This document shows positions 33,449 to 44,425 of a stretch of DNA of 64,000 nt, in pieces. The notes beneath the pieces were generated by a model. It made no database searches. It worked only from the letters and a program-made list of their open reading frames with translations, and was not told where the DNA came from. Made by a program: the position numbers and the translations under genes. Numbering within the stretch: position 1 is the stretch's first letter; every line of letters begins with the position of its first letter. The stretch is from Daedaleopsis sinensis (Eukaryota; Basidiomycota; Agaricomycetes; Polyporales; Polyporaceae), in NCBI GenBank assembly GCA_033807695.1, contig CM066308.1, positions 744,001 through 808,000 of the forward strand, given 5' to 3'.

Positions 33449-33863
33449 TGTCTAGCTATATTGCCATCCAGAAATCGTCGCCTCAGAGGTGAACGAGCTG
33501 TAATTTAGAGTACTATCGAGTACATCACTTCAGCTATCAACAACTACATAGTACTAACCTGCGAAATAACACGAGAGATGTATCGGAGACTAGGGTAACT
33601 GGAATAAGGAGGGGAATACCACTTGCTTAGCGCTACAAGTACACACCGTACGTACAACTACAGGGAAAATACCACGCGTATCGCTGATGACTGTGCTATG
33701 CACACACGGGAATATGAGGTGACGAGAGAGAGAGCGGGGGTGCCAGAGGTGGCACGAGCCAGAAGACCAGTCGAGATATACAGTGTGTCGGGCGAGCGAC
33801 ATCAAGGCAAACAACCAATACAACCACACATGCACCAGCGAGATTCGAGAAGCGGGGCCCAGC
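33449..33863. other. convergent 3' ends of the P450 and kinase genes
   Basis: The plus-strand P450 and the minus-strand kinase end facing each other about 415 bp apart, so this stretch holds both 3' untranslated regions and terminators. No coding feature is supported. Confidence 0.45.
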
Positions 33864-36343
33864 TCACTTCGCGCGCAGGGAGTGCGAGACGACAGGCCGG
33901 AAGCGGCCCTCCCTTGGGCCTTCGGGGCCCATGCTCCTGCTCCGCGTCGCCTGAGCCGCCCCGGGGATCGGGATCGGGGTCGCAGGCCCCGCGACGGCTG
34001 TCGCGCCCCCAGAGGACCGGGATAGGATCCCCCGCGCGGACGGCGCCCACGCGGACGGCCGCGTCGGGGACAGCGCGGGCGGCATGCTCCCGTTCCGCAT
34101 CGCCTTGCGCAGCTCGTCGCGCGAGCGCGAGAAGGCGCGTCCGCGGGAGCGGGAGTTGGAGCTGAAGGACTCGCCTTCGCCGCCGCCGTCGCCACGGCGG
34201 AACCAGCTGCGACTGCGGCTGCGGCTGCGGCCGCTGGGGCTTTCGTTCTCGAGGTCCGGGCTGAGCTGCCACCGCGAGCCTTCCTCGAGAGTGTCGAGTT
34301 CCGGGACGGGATGGTCGAGATCGGGGATGCTTAGGGACGCGCGCGACGCCGGCGATTTCCGGCGGCGGAAAAGGTCTATCGACTCGTCGCGCGGCGTCGC
34401 GGGCATCTCGAGCGGGCTGCGGGAGCGGGAGACGGACACGTCGACTGGGGGGAAGCGTTGTCGGGGCATCCGGCCTCGCTGACATGTTACGTCCGTCTCG
34501 CTGGTCAGGATTGGTCGCAGGATGAGGGGGGACGCGTGCGTGCTTGACGAATCGGACGATGCCGCAGAAGTCGTGCGCAGGATAGCTTTCGTAAGAGAAG
34601 ACAGGCTCGGCTGCGTGGGCAAGGGGTGCGCCGCGTGGTCGCTGGTTTGCAGGAGGGGATGGTGGTAAGGATGCGCGTTTTCGTGTGGGTGATGTGGCGG
34701 ACGCGATTTGCTTCGACTGGGGGTGCGGACAACGGATGTTGATCGAGTGGAGGAGCGCGCGGCGCGAGATGAGGATCGGTTCCTTCTCTCCGTCTGCTCC
34801 TGAATTGGCTGAACGCGGGCGCGCGATGGAGAGCGCGACATTGTCTCGGACGGTGGTGTTACATCGTCTGCAGCCGAACCCCATCCAATTCCCCACGCTA
34901 CTTCATCCACCATGGCAACCGTCCACCGGTTGGGTACAGAACGCTCAATGCAGCCACGGAGAGCCTGTTCTGCACAGCGCCCAATGCCTTGAGGCATATC
35001 AAAGACGCCTGTCCGATAAGGACGTTGATGAGTGTCTCGTTCATTACACAGCTTACTTCGCGAAATAGGTACCCACCATGGAGGATCTTCATTTGCAACC
35101 GAGGTTCAAACGAATCAGAGAACGGTAATTTGCCGGTGAGGAGGGTGTACAGCATGACGCCCAACGCCCACATATCTTGTGCGGGGTCCGCTGCGTACGG
35201 AGTAACAGCGGTGGGCGAGAGTAGCAGCTCAGGCGCTGCGTACGGAAGCGAGCCAGGCGCGAAGCCTCGGTTCGGCGCAGAAGGCGGCGTACCCGAAGCG
35301 GGATAGGGGCTAGAGATTCGATGGCGTGTAGGCACGCCATGGCGGCGGAGGTGCGGAGGATGATGAGGAAGCTTGCCGGCCTGCCTACCGAGCGAACGGT
35401 GTGCAGGCTGCGCTTGCGAAATCGTGCGCGACCGATGCGGTCCGTTGGTCACGGTGATCTTCTCTCGTTCCTGCGCCGGGCCTTCTTCGTCACTCGCGAC
35501 GGCGTCCTCCACCTGCCCGATCTTTCGTGTCATTCCGAAGTCGGCAATCTTACAGACACCCATGTCGTCTACAAGCACATTCTCCGGCTTAAGGTCTCCA
35601 TGCACGTACCCCGCTACCTCGTGCATGTACCGCAACCCCCGGACCACCTGCCTGAACATCATCCCAGCGTCGTCCTGCGGCAGCGCAGGACGCCCATCTC
35701 GCTTGAGAATGTCAAACAAGCTGCCTGCAGGACAGTATGCGGTGAAGAAGAAATCGGCGTACGGTGTGTGCGTGACCGTAAACAGCGGGAGGATGTGCTC
35801 GTGACTGAGCGAGGCCCATACTTCGGCTTCCCGTTCAAGACTCTTGCGTGCCAGGGCAGGGTCCGGTTGCTTGTCCAGGTCGGAACGCCGGACGATTTTG
35901 ACAGCGACAGTCCCGCCAGCAGAGGAGGCTGTACGAATGATGGAGAAGCCGCCATGGCCTACGATGGGGCCCAGAGTGTAGCCTGCGACGGTGGCCCCTT
36001 CGTCATCGGGGGCGAGGTTCATCTCCGAGACAGCTGGGCTGAAAGCGGACAAGAACATGGCAGCAGGAGACGAGGACAGATCGGGCTCCGGCAGGTCGTC
36101 CACGGGAAGAGAAGAGATGACAGGAGAGCTGAAGAGAGAAGGCAGCGGAGGCTCCGAAATCGCTAAGACAGGAGGAGAGAAGGAGAGACCACACGTAGTC
36201 GAGACATACTGGTCCTGGTCGAGGAGCTCGCCTGTTGATTCCTCGTATGCGGTGGTGAACGTCCTAGGCTCGTAGCCGAAGACATTGGGGCGGATGGTTG
36301 GAGATGGCGAGTCTCGGCGTCCTTGTGGGCGTGTATATTGCAT
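33864..36343 (-). CDS. Ser/Thr protein kinase, intact copy at the edge of the tandem array
   Basis: Two exons, 36343-35077 and 35008-33864, joined by a 68-bp intron (35009-35076), give 803 aa. Residues ~1-115 are a disordered Ser/Pro-rich leader. The kinase domain starts at GYTLGPIVGHGGF (Gly loop), with catalytic Lys149 in VAVK, H248-G-D250-LKPEN255 as the catalytic loop (HGD instead of the usual HRD), D268-F-G, a ~75-residue insert in the activation segment, then AAPELLLS and DMWALGVMLYTLLTGKLPF. The C-lobe finishes in exon 2 (ILHGVFDMPQGIG). The last ~330 residues are Arg/Ser/Pro-rich with many RSRSRS runs, suggesting a nuclear or SR-protein-linked role. The closest named kinase family is uncertain. 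The first ~1.18 kb of the gene (from position 35160 upward) lies inside unit 1 of the array. Confidence 0.85.
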
Positions 36344-36401
36344 ATAACTCGATGATACGGGTTTTGCTGGTCGGGTCTATCTGAGAGGGCAGGAGAGATG
36401 T

Positions 36402-36422
36402 AGGGGAGGAGGAGGAGGAGGG
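36402..36422. repeat. GAG microsatellite upstream of the kinase start
   Basis: A (GGA)n run lies ~60-80 bp upstream of the kinase start codon (minus strand). Read on the coding strand it is a CTC tract, which suits a fungal core promoter. It recurs at +10,058 and +20,116. Confidence 0.5.
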
Positions 36423-36747
36423 GTAGGGGAAGATGGTGGAGAATAGTCAAATCGCACGGTCCACGGACCACGGGAAGGGTCGGAGTCCCGACGCCAAGAG
36501 CGCCACATGAGCTTACGTAATCATATGTTAATCCCGCGTATAGTTTAAACCGGCCTTCCAACCTCGCAGCGTCGGGAGGTTGAAGACGAGAAGAGGAGTT
36601 GGGTTGGTGGTAAGAGAGGAGATGACGGTTGGCGAACAAAGTCGACAGCTAAGGTCGCTTCCATTGTGGCCCCTTATATCCGCTACCTATATTGATTTTC
36701 CGGTGACATCACCGCAGATGCAGCACCTCGTCGCTCGTCCTCGCACG

Positions 36748-36795
36748 CAGCCAGACGCACGCACTCGCACGCACGCACTCGCACGCACGCACGCC
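36748..36795. repeat. (CGCA)-rich microsatellite
   Basis: Alternating CGCACG/CACT words run here in unit 1 and again in units 2 and 3. Alternating purine-pyrimidine DNA of this kind can adopt Z-DNA, but no function is shown. Confidence 0.5.
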
Positions 36796-36999
36796 CAGCT
36801 CGTTCACCGACGACGCCCAGCCCCCGCTCCACGCCGATCGCGATGCCACGCCGCTGTCCGATCTGCGTCGCGCTGCCGGCTCCGGGGGGCGGTCCCGGGG
36901 CGTCGCTGATGCCCGTGATGGCGACGGATTGCCCACCAGAGAAATAAAGCAGGAGATAGGGTGTTTTCTGGGCTGTATAGGTGTCGAGGGGTGGGTGCG

Positions 37000-37042
37000 G
37001 ATATGGTGGGGGGGCGGGGTGAGACTTGGTGGGGGGCCGCAT
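37000..37042 (+). other. G-rich tract, quadruplex candidate
   Basis: Four or more runs of G3 or longer occur within ~40 nt on the plus strand (GGTGGGGGGGCGGGG, then GGTGGGGGGC). A G-quadruplex is possible. It is repeated in each unit. Confidence 0.4.
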
Positions 37043-37107
37043 AGTGTGCATACACAAATATATTCGTTCGTATCACGCATACATCGAGCTCGAGTGCACA
37101 GCCGGTA

Positions 37108-37141
37108 CTAGGAGGAGGAGGAGGAGGGGGAGGAGGGGGAG
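37108..37141. repeat. purine tract (GGA)n/(GGGGA)n
   Basis: A pure purine run of about 30 nt, mirrored at +10,058 and +20,116. On the minus strand it would read as a Leu-rich or CT-rich stretch. No gene start is assigned to it. Confidence 0.45.
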
Positions 37142-38120
37142 CCGGGTGAGGCTGTAGCTACAGACACTCCCACTCAGATCGAAGAGCACAGACACCTCAG
37201 AACACGCGCATATACGAGCTCTGCAGCTCCAGCCGACCGCTCCCGCCTCCAGATCGCACTCTGCCCCCCAGTCGCGTCGGCGGCGGTCAGTAGAGCCCCC
37301 GGCGCCTACATGTCCATTTCCGGACAGGCGCGCGAAGACACAGCTTGTCTCGCAACCACCACCTCCCGTCCTCCCGCAATCTGAGCCTGCGCCGCCTCGT
37401 AGGCTGGCGACTTCAACTGCTTGGCTTGTGCTCGAATCGCGTCTGAACGCCAGGATTGAACGTGAACGTACCTGGTCCGACTCTCCTGCCCGCCATCCCC
37501 GACTCTGTGCTCGCCGTCCTCCTCTGTCGACCCCGTCTCTCTCCACTCCGCTCCCCGACGCTCTGGACCTTCCGCCCAGACTCTGCACGCTTCGACCCTG
37601 TCTAGAACGGTCAGTTTGACCCCGAGCTCGTCACCTGCCGCAGAGGTACGTATCCGGACAAGATCCCGCGCCGCCGTGGCTCTCCAGAGCTCCAACTCCC
37701 ATCTACGTACGTCCGAAATCGTCGACGACGACGCCGCCGCGCTACGATAAGCTCACCACCGTAAAGGTACATGCCACTTACGCAAATGTTGCCGCTCTGC
37801 GACTCGCTGCCGCCGGGCGCCTACCGGACTTGCCTGGAACCGGAACCGTCACGCACCGGTCTTCCACCCGCCAGCACTTCTGCCGTCGCCGCCACCTCCC
37901 GTCCCCGCTCTGCACTTGCTGCTGCTCTCGCCACTCGGAGCTGCGCACTTCTGACTCGTCCGCGTCAGCCCTCGCGCACGGACCAGCACTCACCTCGGAC
38001 GACACGCTGTGGACACCGGAACGTCCGGGCACGGAGCTGGCACTTGGCAGCACAGGCATCGCCCTCCGCGACTCTCGCGTCCTCGTCCATCGCCGCCGTC
38101 TCTCGTCTCTCGCGCCGCGG

Positions 38121-38183
38121 TCAACCCGTGCCCCTCCCCTCCCCCTCCCCCTCCCCCGACCGCCCGACCGCCCGACCGCCCGC
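38121..38183. repeat. C-rich microrepeats, (CCCCTC)n then (GACCGCCC)n
   Basis: CCCCTCCCC words give way to three CGACCGCCC copies. Present in all units. Low-complexity DNA of this sort explains the long open frames seen on both strands around it. Confidence 0.5.
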
Positions 38184-39049
38184 AGCACGCCCGACGCCCT
38201 CCACAACTCTCGCGTCCACGTCCACCATCGCCCCGCACCCAGGACGACACGCGACACGCGACACGCCTCGATCCGATCCCGCCCGCGCGTCTGACGCCGC
38301 ACGCGTGACATCACCGTCGACTTCCCGCCACGCAGACGGTCTGCCCGCCGCGTCCGACTCCTGGCCCAGCTGGACGCACGCGTCGACGACCACAGCGAGA
38401 GCGACGAGCACGCAGCGGACGACCGCGACGACGAGCGCAGCGTGTACGACCGAGCAGGTGAGTCGCCTCGGAACTGGAGGGACTGTCAGACTCGACCGAC
38501 TCGACCGCCGTCCGCGTGAAGGTACGTACCTCTCCGGAACTCGATCCCGCGACGGTCCGCGATGTCGAGGGACGTCCTGCGACACTCGCCGCGCTCGAGA
38601 AGCCTGTTGAGGTCTCAAGCGACGGCGTAGTGCACGCCGAGCCGTCGTTCCGAGTCCAGCGCCGCAGGTGAGCCGGACGTCGTGCTCTCTTGCCCGGGCA
38701 CTGACGAACGTCCTGCAGGACTCGCCGTGAGCTCCCGGAAGACGTCTGGGGCAGTGGGTACGCACCTCCGACGCCGGCCATGCAGCGCGCTGTTCGCGGA
38801 CACGACAGCGGCGGCGCGCCTGTGTCACTGCGGGCGGGGGATCAGCGTAGCACGTGCACGACCAGACACGGCAGTGCGTACCTCGCCCCCCACTCAGGTG
38901 GCTTCCGCAGCCGCATCCCCCAACCCCACACTCGACGCCGGGAGGCACCTCGATAGGACGTCCGGACACGTCCAGACGGTTCCGCGAGATCCCCAGCCCT
39001 CGCTCGACGCGGATCTGCACGAACGGCGGAGGTCAGCATGTACAGGTGC

Positions 39050-39600
39050 GTGTGCGGAGCACGCCGGCCTCCGCCGCTTCGGGACCCGCCGTCTGCGCTG
39101 TCCTGTCGGCACGCGCGGCGACGGCTTCTCCCGTGAGCGCAAGACGGGGCGGCAGGACGCGCAAGACGCGTCCACACGGCCCGCGAGATGCACGGCCCTC
39201 GCGCGACACTGCTCTGCGCGAAGCGTGTCCGTCAGTGCGGGCAGGTACGTGTATGGACCTCTACTTACGAGTGTGTGTAGCACGCCGGCCTCCGCCGCTT
39301 CGGGACCTGCCGTCCGCTCGCATCCGCGCCGTCCGCACAGTGCGCATATCACCCGCCACTCAGGTCCCTTCCGCGACCGCGTCGATCGCCCCGGGACTCG
39401 ACGCCGAGGGCTCGCAGCGGGGGGCGCCTCCGAGTCAACCGGATGGCAGGACGCGTCGAGGACGCGTCCAGACGGCTGCGAGAACGGTGTTCAAGTTAGT
39501 CGGCACGTACAGGTGCGTGGACGAGCATCGCACTCACGAGCGTGTAGAGCACGCCGGCTCGAGCTGCTCAGGGACCCCGGGCCCGCCGTCTGCGTGTCCC
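39050..39600. repeat. internal degenerate subrepeats, ~220-270 bp period
   Basis: The block AGCACGCCGGCCTCCGCCGC, followed by TTCGGGAC(C/T), appears near 39057 and 39279, and a weaker copy (AGCACGCCGGCTCGAGCTGC) lies near 39548. Partial copies of the flanking CACTCAGGT...CGTCCAGACGG segment occur near 38892 and 39358. Repeats within repeats suggest that the unit itself grew by local duplication. Confidence 0.6.
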
Positions 39601-41830
39601 CGCTGTCCGCACAGTGCTGGGGGCCTCGTCTGCACGCGTCGTCAGCGACGAGTGCTCCCGTGAGCCCAAGATTGAGGCACTTACCACGAGCATCCGAGCC
39701 ACAGTGCGGGATGGGAGCTTGTCGGCGGGGACGACGGGGCGGGTGGGCGTGTCCAGGGGTGGCGGAGATGGTGATGTTTGCTGTGTCGCGGGGGAGGCAC
39801 GTTGGCGACGCGGCCGGTGGACGGTGGACAGTGGATGGTGTCGCGTCGTGCTAGCTGAGGTGGAGATCGAAGGGCACGGCGTGCTGAGGGTGGAGGACGA
39901 TGGGGAGACGGGCGTCGACGTTGCGGTCGCGACGCGCAGCGGCGAGTAGGAAGATAGGGTGTAGTACGTAGACAAGAGTAATACATGCCGCTGTTGTGTG
40001 ACGGTTGTAAGACGTCTGGGCCCGACTCGTTCCCAGTCTTCCGATGGGCGAGCGCTCCGCAAATAATTTGGCTAAATATTGAGATGCTGTTCGGGCGCGC
40101 CCATGATGGGGTTATCCGTGCCGCTGAGCGTTCCCACCGCGGCAGAACCTTCGAACATCCCGCCCGGCGCAGAAATTGAGCACACTGAGCACACTGAGAC
40201 TCAGGCTTGTGTGCAGCAAGGCTGCTCACTATGCAGTGAGCTCTGGATAATAATGAGCACAATGGTGGACGGGTTTCGAGCTTTGGGGAACATATAATAT
40301 TAGCACACTCTCACGGAGTTACATGGGCATGGAAGCTCGAAAATTTCATGCCGCTGGAGAAGTAACTACATCACCGCTCAGAACCTTCCTTGTGTCTGGA
40401 GCCGTTGGAGCGACCGGCGTGATTATCCGAATCCCCCAGGCTCTATAGTACTAGTAGCTTACTGTATAGTTCTGTGGGGCAACAACAGCAGTGACTACAT
40501 AGAGAGAACTGAGGCAACAGTCCTCATATTGTGAACTTATGCCAGCAAGGTAGTACATCAGTCGAGACTCGAAAATAATAGTGGCGTGGCCGGGAATGCC
40601 GAGTCTAGAGCTCGCCGCCCATTATCCTGTTCGCGTCAGTGCCTGGAGGATATTCTGGGCGCGGAATGACGTCGATGCTCGCACGGAGCGGCGAACTTGA
40701 ATATTGCAAGCAACCGGGTAATTCCGCGGCTTGGAGACTCCTGTGCCACCGGTCCGTCGGAGCTCAGCAACATTGGCCGGAGGAGTCCCGTTGACCTGAA
40801 GAGTTTCTCCCGCATTGTGCATAGAAATGGAACATATCCGTGGTGTATGTAGCGGCCAGAATAATTATTCGGAGTGACTCGAAGGTGTTGAAGTATTATA
40901 CCTCTGAATAGCTTGAAGCTCAAGTCCAAGTATGCCTGTACTCTTGCAGTAGGCAGAGTATGGCCTGCAAGATAATGACATTACACTACTAGTACAGCTG
41001 CAAGGTCAGACTGGGCCGTTCGCACGGACATCGACAAAGCGGGAACGGCGGGAAACGGCGGGAACGGCGGAGGTGGCGAGCGCGGGAAGAGCGCTAGCCA
41101 ATGCCCAAATGCGGACGGCCATATTCAACGCCCGGCGTTTATCTCTCTGCCTCCGCCGATCTCTGACAAGAAACTGACGCACTCCGTCCAGCAAGAAGTA
41201 CAGCAGGACTACAGTCAAATCGATCCTTTGCTATGAGCTCTGGCAAGCTGCAAGAATAAAGAGGTACATTCTCCTGTACCCATAAGTACCTTATTATCAT
41301 GTTTGGACTCAAAATTTCGAGATTGCTGACTGATATGTGAATATTACAGGGCCATGGGCGCAGTACTGACCACATGAATGCTAGTTAGCAGCCTACATGT
41401 GTGTACTACTCAAGACACACGTCTCTGTTGAGCCCAACTCCGCCGAAACAGCCAGAAATAGTCCGGACGGTGTTATCCGTGCAGGACCCTCTCCTCCCGC
41501 CCCTTCCGCCCGAATTTACAACGGCATCTCACGGAAAATTGCATCAGGCATTAGCCAAGCGCCCGCGCCACTACGCGAAGACAGCGGAGAACATTCGATG
41601 CTCCTCCGTTCTCGGAAGCTGCGGCGTGCCCGTCCACACGGGCAGGGTCCTCTTTCGTGCCGCGTTCTGGTTGGTCCCGCTCCCGCCACGTTCGAAGGGT
41701 GCGTGCGAAGTGAACTGTTGTCACTTCCTCACGGTCTGGTCTGCTGACCGTGGGGACTGCGCACAGACCAAGCCCGCGAGATACAAGTAGGCCCGCAGAC
41801 TCGAGTCCCCCAGCACTCACCACTCCCCCA

Positions 41831-41894
41831 CTTCTCCCTTCCCCCCTTCCCCTTCCCTCTTCCCTCCCCTCCCCTCCCCCCTCCCTCTTCTCTC
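41831..41894 (+). promoter_or_regulatory. 64-nt pure pyrimidine tract, candidate core promoter
   Basis: Sixty-four consecutive C/T bases end ~20 nt before an ATG at 41914. Fungal promoters commonly carry such CT tracts next to the transcription start, and long homopyrimidine runs can also form triplex (H-) DNA. The tract recurs at 51889 and 61947. Confidence 0.5.
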
Positions 41895-41913
41895 ACTCTT
41901 CCCCTTCGGGCTC

Positions 41914-42534
41914 ATGTACGCTACGCTAGACGTGCTTGCCGTTGCCCGCAGACAGGTGGGTATCCTATTCATTCGCGTGGCGGGGGCTATCTGACATAGC
42001 CACTATTGCAGGCCCTCCCAGCCGGGAGCTGACAGTCTCTGCATGCTCGGGAAGCGTCGGGTCCGGTACACCCATCGCAGTTGGTGTGTTGCTGCCAGTG
42101 CGACTCACTGCGAAGGTAAATCTCGCTGAGTATGTGCCCGGATGATCCGCATCGCTGACAGCCGTTCTCGCGCACGTCCGAGGTCTCCGTGGAGGTTCCG
42201 ACTCGACGCGAGTGCTTTGCGCTCGCGCACCGCGTACGCCGCTGCTACTTGCGTGCTGGAGCGCGAACAACTGTCATGCTATGACGAGTGAGTTGCTGAT
42301 TCATGCCAGACTGTCTCTCCTCGGGTACTGACTTTTCTGTACTCGCAGGCAACTGTCGCGACCCCGTTCACTGCCGGCCCAGTCAGCGTACGTCCCTCGC
42401 GTGACGTCGATTTGTACCTTGGTTGACTTATACATCTTATTCTAGACTCGCGTCCGCAGCGCCGGCTCGACTCCGATCTACAGGACTCGCGCTGTGCGTA
42501 TGCACAGCATAGTTCACGCCGGCTGCCATACTGA
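41914..42534 (+). CDS. candidate spliced small gene in unit 1 (no known family)
   Basis: This is a proposal, not a recognised gene. Exons 41914-41955, 42022-42115, 42162-42287, 42349-42387 and 42446-42534 keep one open frame of 129 aa. The gaps between them are 66, 46, 61 and 58 bp, start GTGGGT, GTAAAT, GTGAGT and GTACGT, end in AG, and contain branch-like CTGAC or TTGACTTA words. A pyrimidine tract sits just upstream of the ATG. The product would be Arg/Ser/Cys-rich with about nine Cys and no domain I know. A second frame is also open if another acceptor (42035) is used, so the reading frame is not settled. High GC makes chance open frames likely. Identical copies lie 10,058 and 20,116 bp downstream. 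Confidence 0.3.
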
Positions 42535-43816
42535 CATTCACCTTGATCTCCGGCAGATCTGTCTTCTCATGCGGGACTCGGCGCGCAGCGCGCGGTCCGA
42601 GTCGCGCACGGCGCAGCGCAGCGTAGTAGTAGTAGAACACTATATTTCAACTTGTATACTGTAGTACATACCGTAGTCCTGCCCACCCGCGCCGACCTGC
42701 CCGGTGCTACTGACCTTTTCCCGACAGCGCCGCCCACCAGGTCCATGGCCGGAGTCCGTCGCGCCGCTCACACAGACGGGTCCGACCGTCCGGCGCGCGT
42801 CCCGGAAGGTCCCGGACGTCGTTCGCGCCGCTGCGAGACGACGAGACCGGCGGTGGGGTACCGCCGCGCGACGGCCTCGTCTCGAGCCTGGACCGGCGGG
42901 CTTCGCTTCTCCCGCCCGGAGACGCTGCGCAACGTCTTGCACGCCCGTCTCCGTCGGACTCGCGACCGTCTGCGCACTCGAGCAGACGAGCTCGACTGTC
43001 CGCGACGCGTCCGGGGCATCGTGCACTGTACGCGGCAGAGGCTGGCGGTGGGGTTCCGAGTCGGCCGCATCCGAGTCGCGAGCGCAGGCTGGCGGGCTTC
43101 AACGTTCCCCGCGCGCACGACTTGCTGCGAGCCTGGCTCCGTGCGCACTGCCGACGGACTTGCCGCTCACGGGCTCGATGGTCTTGCACGCGGCTGCGAG
43201 ACGAGGTGACCGGGGATGGGCTGCGTGACTCGGGAGTGAGCTTGGCTCCGTACGCACTCCCAACCGTCGCCGCTTACGGGATCGACGGGCTGGCACACGT
43301 CGGGGGAGTCTTGCGCGCCGCTGCGAGGCGACGGGCTCCGCGACTCAGCGCTCGCGATCGGCCTCCTCAGCGCGAGAACGCATGAGCTCGCCTTGGGACG
43401 TACTCGACACCGTCGCGTCCCGCCAGGGGGATGTCGGCCGTGGTGCTCGCAGGCACGCTCGGACTGCGCACGGGCGGCGGCGACGGCTCCTTCGCAGCGT
43501 CCGGCCGCGACTTCTCGCACCACGCCGAGAACGGCGGCGGCGTGCCCTCGACGAGATGCGAGCGTCGGCAGCTCGGGGACGGTGCGGCAGACGTGTACAG
43601 CACGTTTCGTAGTCTAGAGACATGTAATGCGTGAGTAGTGTACGAAATACATCGCTTTTGCGCGAAAATGCGCACCTTTTCTATTCCTGTGTGACCGTTT
43701 CGGGCCCGAGCTTCATGAAACCGGCCGTCCCAGGCATAAGGAGTGTGCCTGAGACACTTGAAGGGGTTGGCGGGGCGGGGCAGTGCGTCGTTCGCGAGTT
43801 CGGCCTTGGTCCTGTC

Positions 43817-44014
43817 CTACCCCTCCCGCGTGAACAGCTCGATGTCGTTCTTCCACGGCCCGGACAGCTTCGGAAACGAGTGTCCAACGTTCGAGTAGCC
43901 TGTCCGTGTCGACGTTAGTTGCACCCGCCGTCCGAGACTAGCTGTATCGTGAGTTTGTCTTCACCGGTCTTGGGAGTGCCCATAGGGCTCATTTTGAAAA
44001 GTCGCTTTCCGGAC
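43817..44014 (-). CDS. candidate 3' end of a spliced minus-strand gene in unit 1
   Basis: An acceptor TTCGCAG ends at 44015. The segment 44014-43965 reads SGKRLFKMSPMGTPKTG. A 65-bp intron (43900-43964, donor GTGAAG, branch CTAAC 15 nt before GGACAG) leads to 43899-43817, which reads YSNVGHSFPKLSGPWKNDIE and ends LFTREG-stop. The composition is balanced and unlike random GC-rich frames. The upstream exon cannot be fixed: the nearest donor, GGAG|GTGAGT at ~44113, is preceded by stops in the required frame. It may be the tail of a decayed gene or a real gene whose 5' part I cannot trace. Confidence 0.3.
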
Positions 44015-44124
44015 CTGCGAACGCGTCGTATACGGCCTATGTAGTCAGTGTATACATCGTACATAAGTCGCGCGGCGCTGTGGCTCGTCGTTCAGACGGG
44101 AGAAGGGACTCACCTCCGGTACCC

Positions 44125-44425
44125 ATGAGATGAGTCGCTATGAAAGCGATTTTACGACTTCACCGGATCGTGTCGAGGCCGAATGTATTCGACGCGGAAT
44201 GCTCAACGCGTTCTGTGAACATGAGTTCGCGCGCGGATGGGTGAGAACTGCAAGAGTTACGGCGGAATTTCTAACGTACCCTATCAAATCACTATGAAAT
44301 CGCGCCGAAAGCGATTTTGGAGAACTCGACGGGTCGCGGTGCGGCTAGGCGTGTTCGACGCGAAATGTTCAGCGCATTCTGTGAAGATGTGTTAGCACGC
44401 GAGCGGGTAAGAACTGGGGGAGGCA
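44125..44425. repeat. two-copy exon-like module, ~165 bp period
   Basis: Copy one (about 44290-44425) and copy two (about 44125-44260) share, on the minus strand, TTCACAG|AA(T/C)GCG, then (C/T)TGA(A/G)CATT, then a GCGTCGAA(C/T)AC word and AAATCGCTTTC. The differences I examined in the best-conserved block are all transitions. Both copies start with an AG acceptor-like end, so an exon with its splice site seems to have been duplicated. Confidence 0.5.

Noticed and set aside
38121..39020. A 299-codon minus-strand open frame
   Set aside because: It runs through C-rich microrepeats and overlaps competing frames. No motif and no codon pattern like the real genes of the window.
38682..39854. A 390-codon open frame on the plus strand, repeated in each unit
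   Set aside because: It is Arg/Ser/Pro/Ala-rich, overlaps long open frames on the other strand, crosses internal subrepeats, contains several splice-like signals and shows no domain. High GC content explains it.
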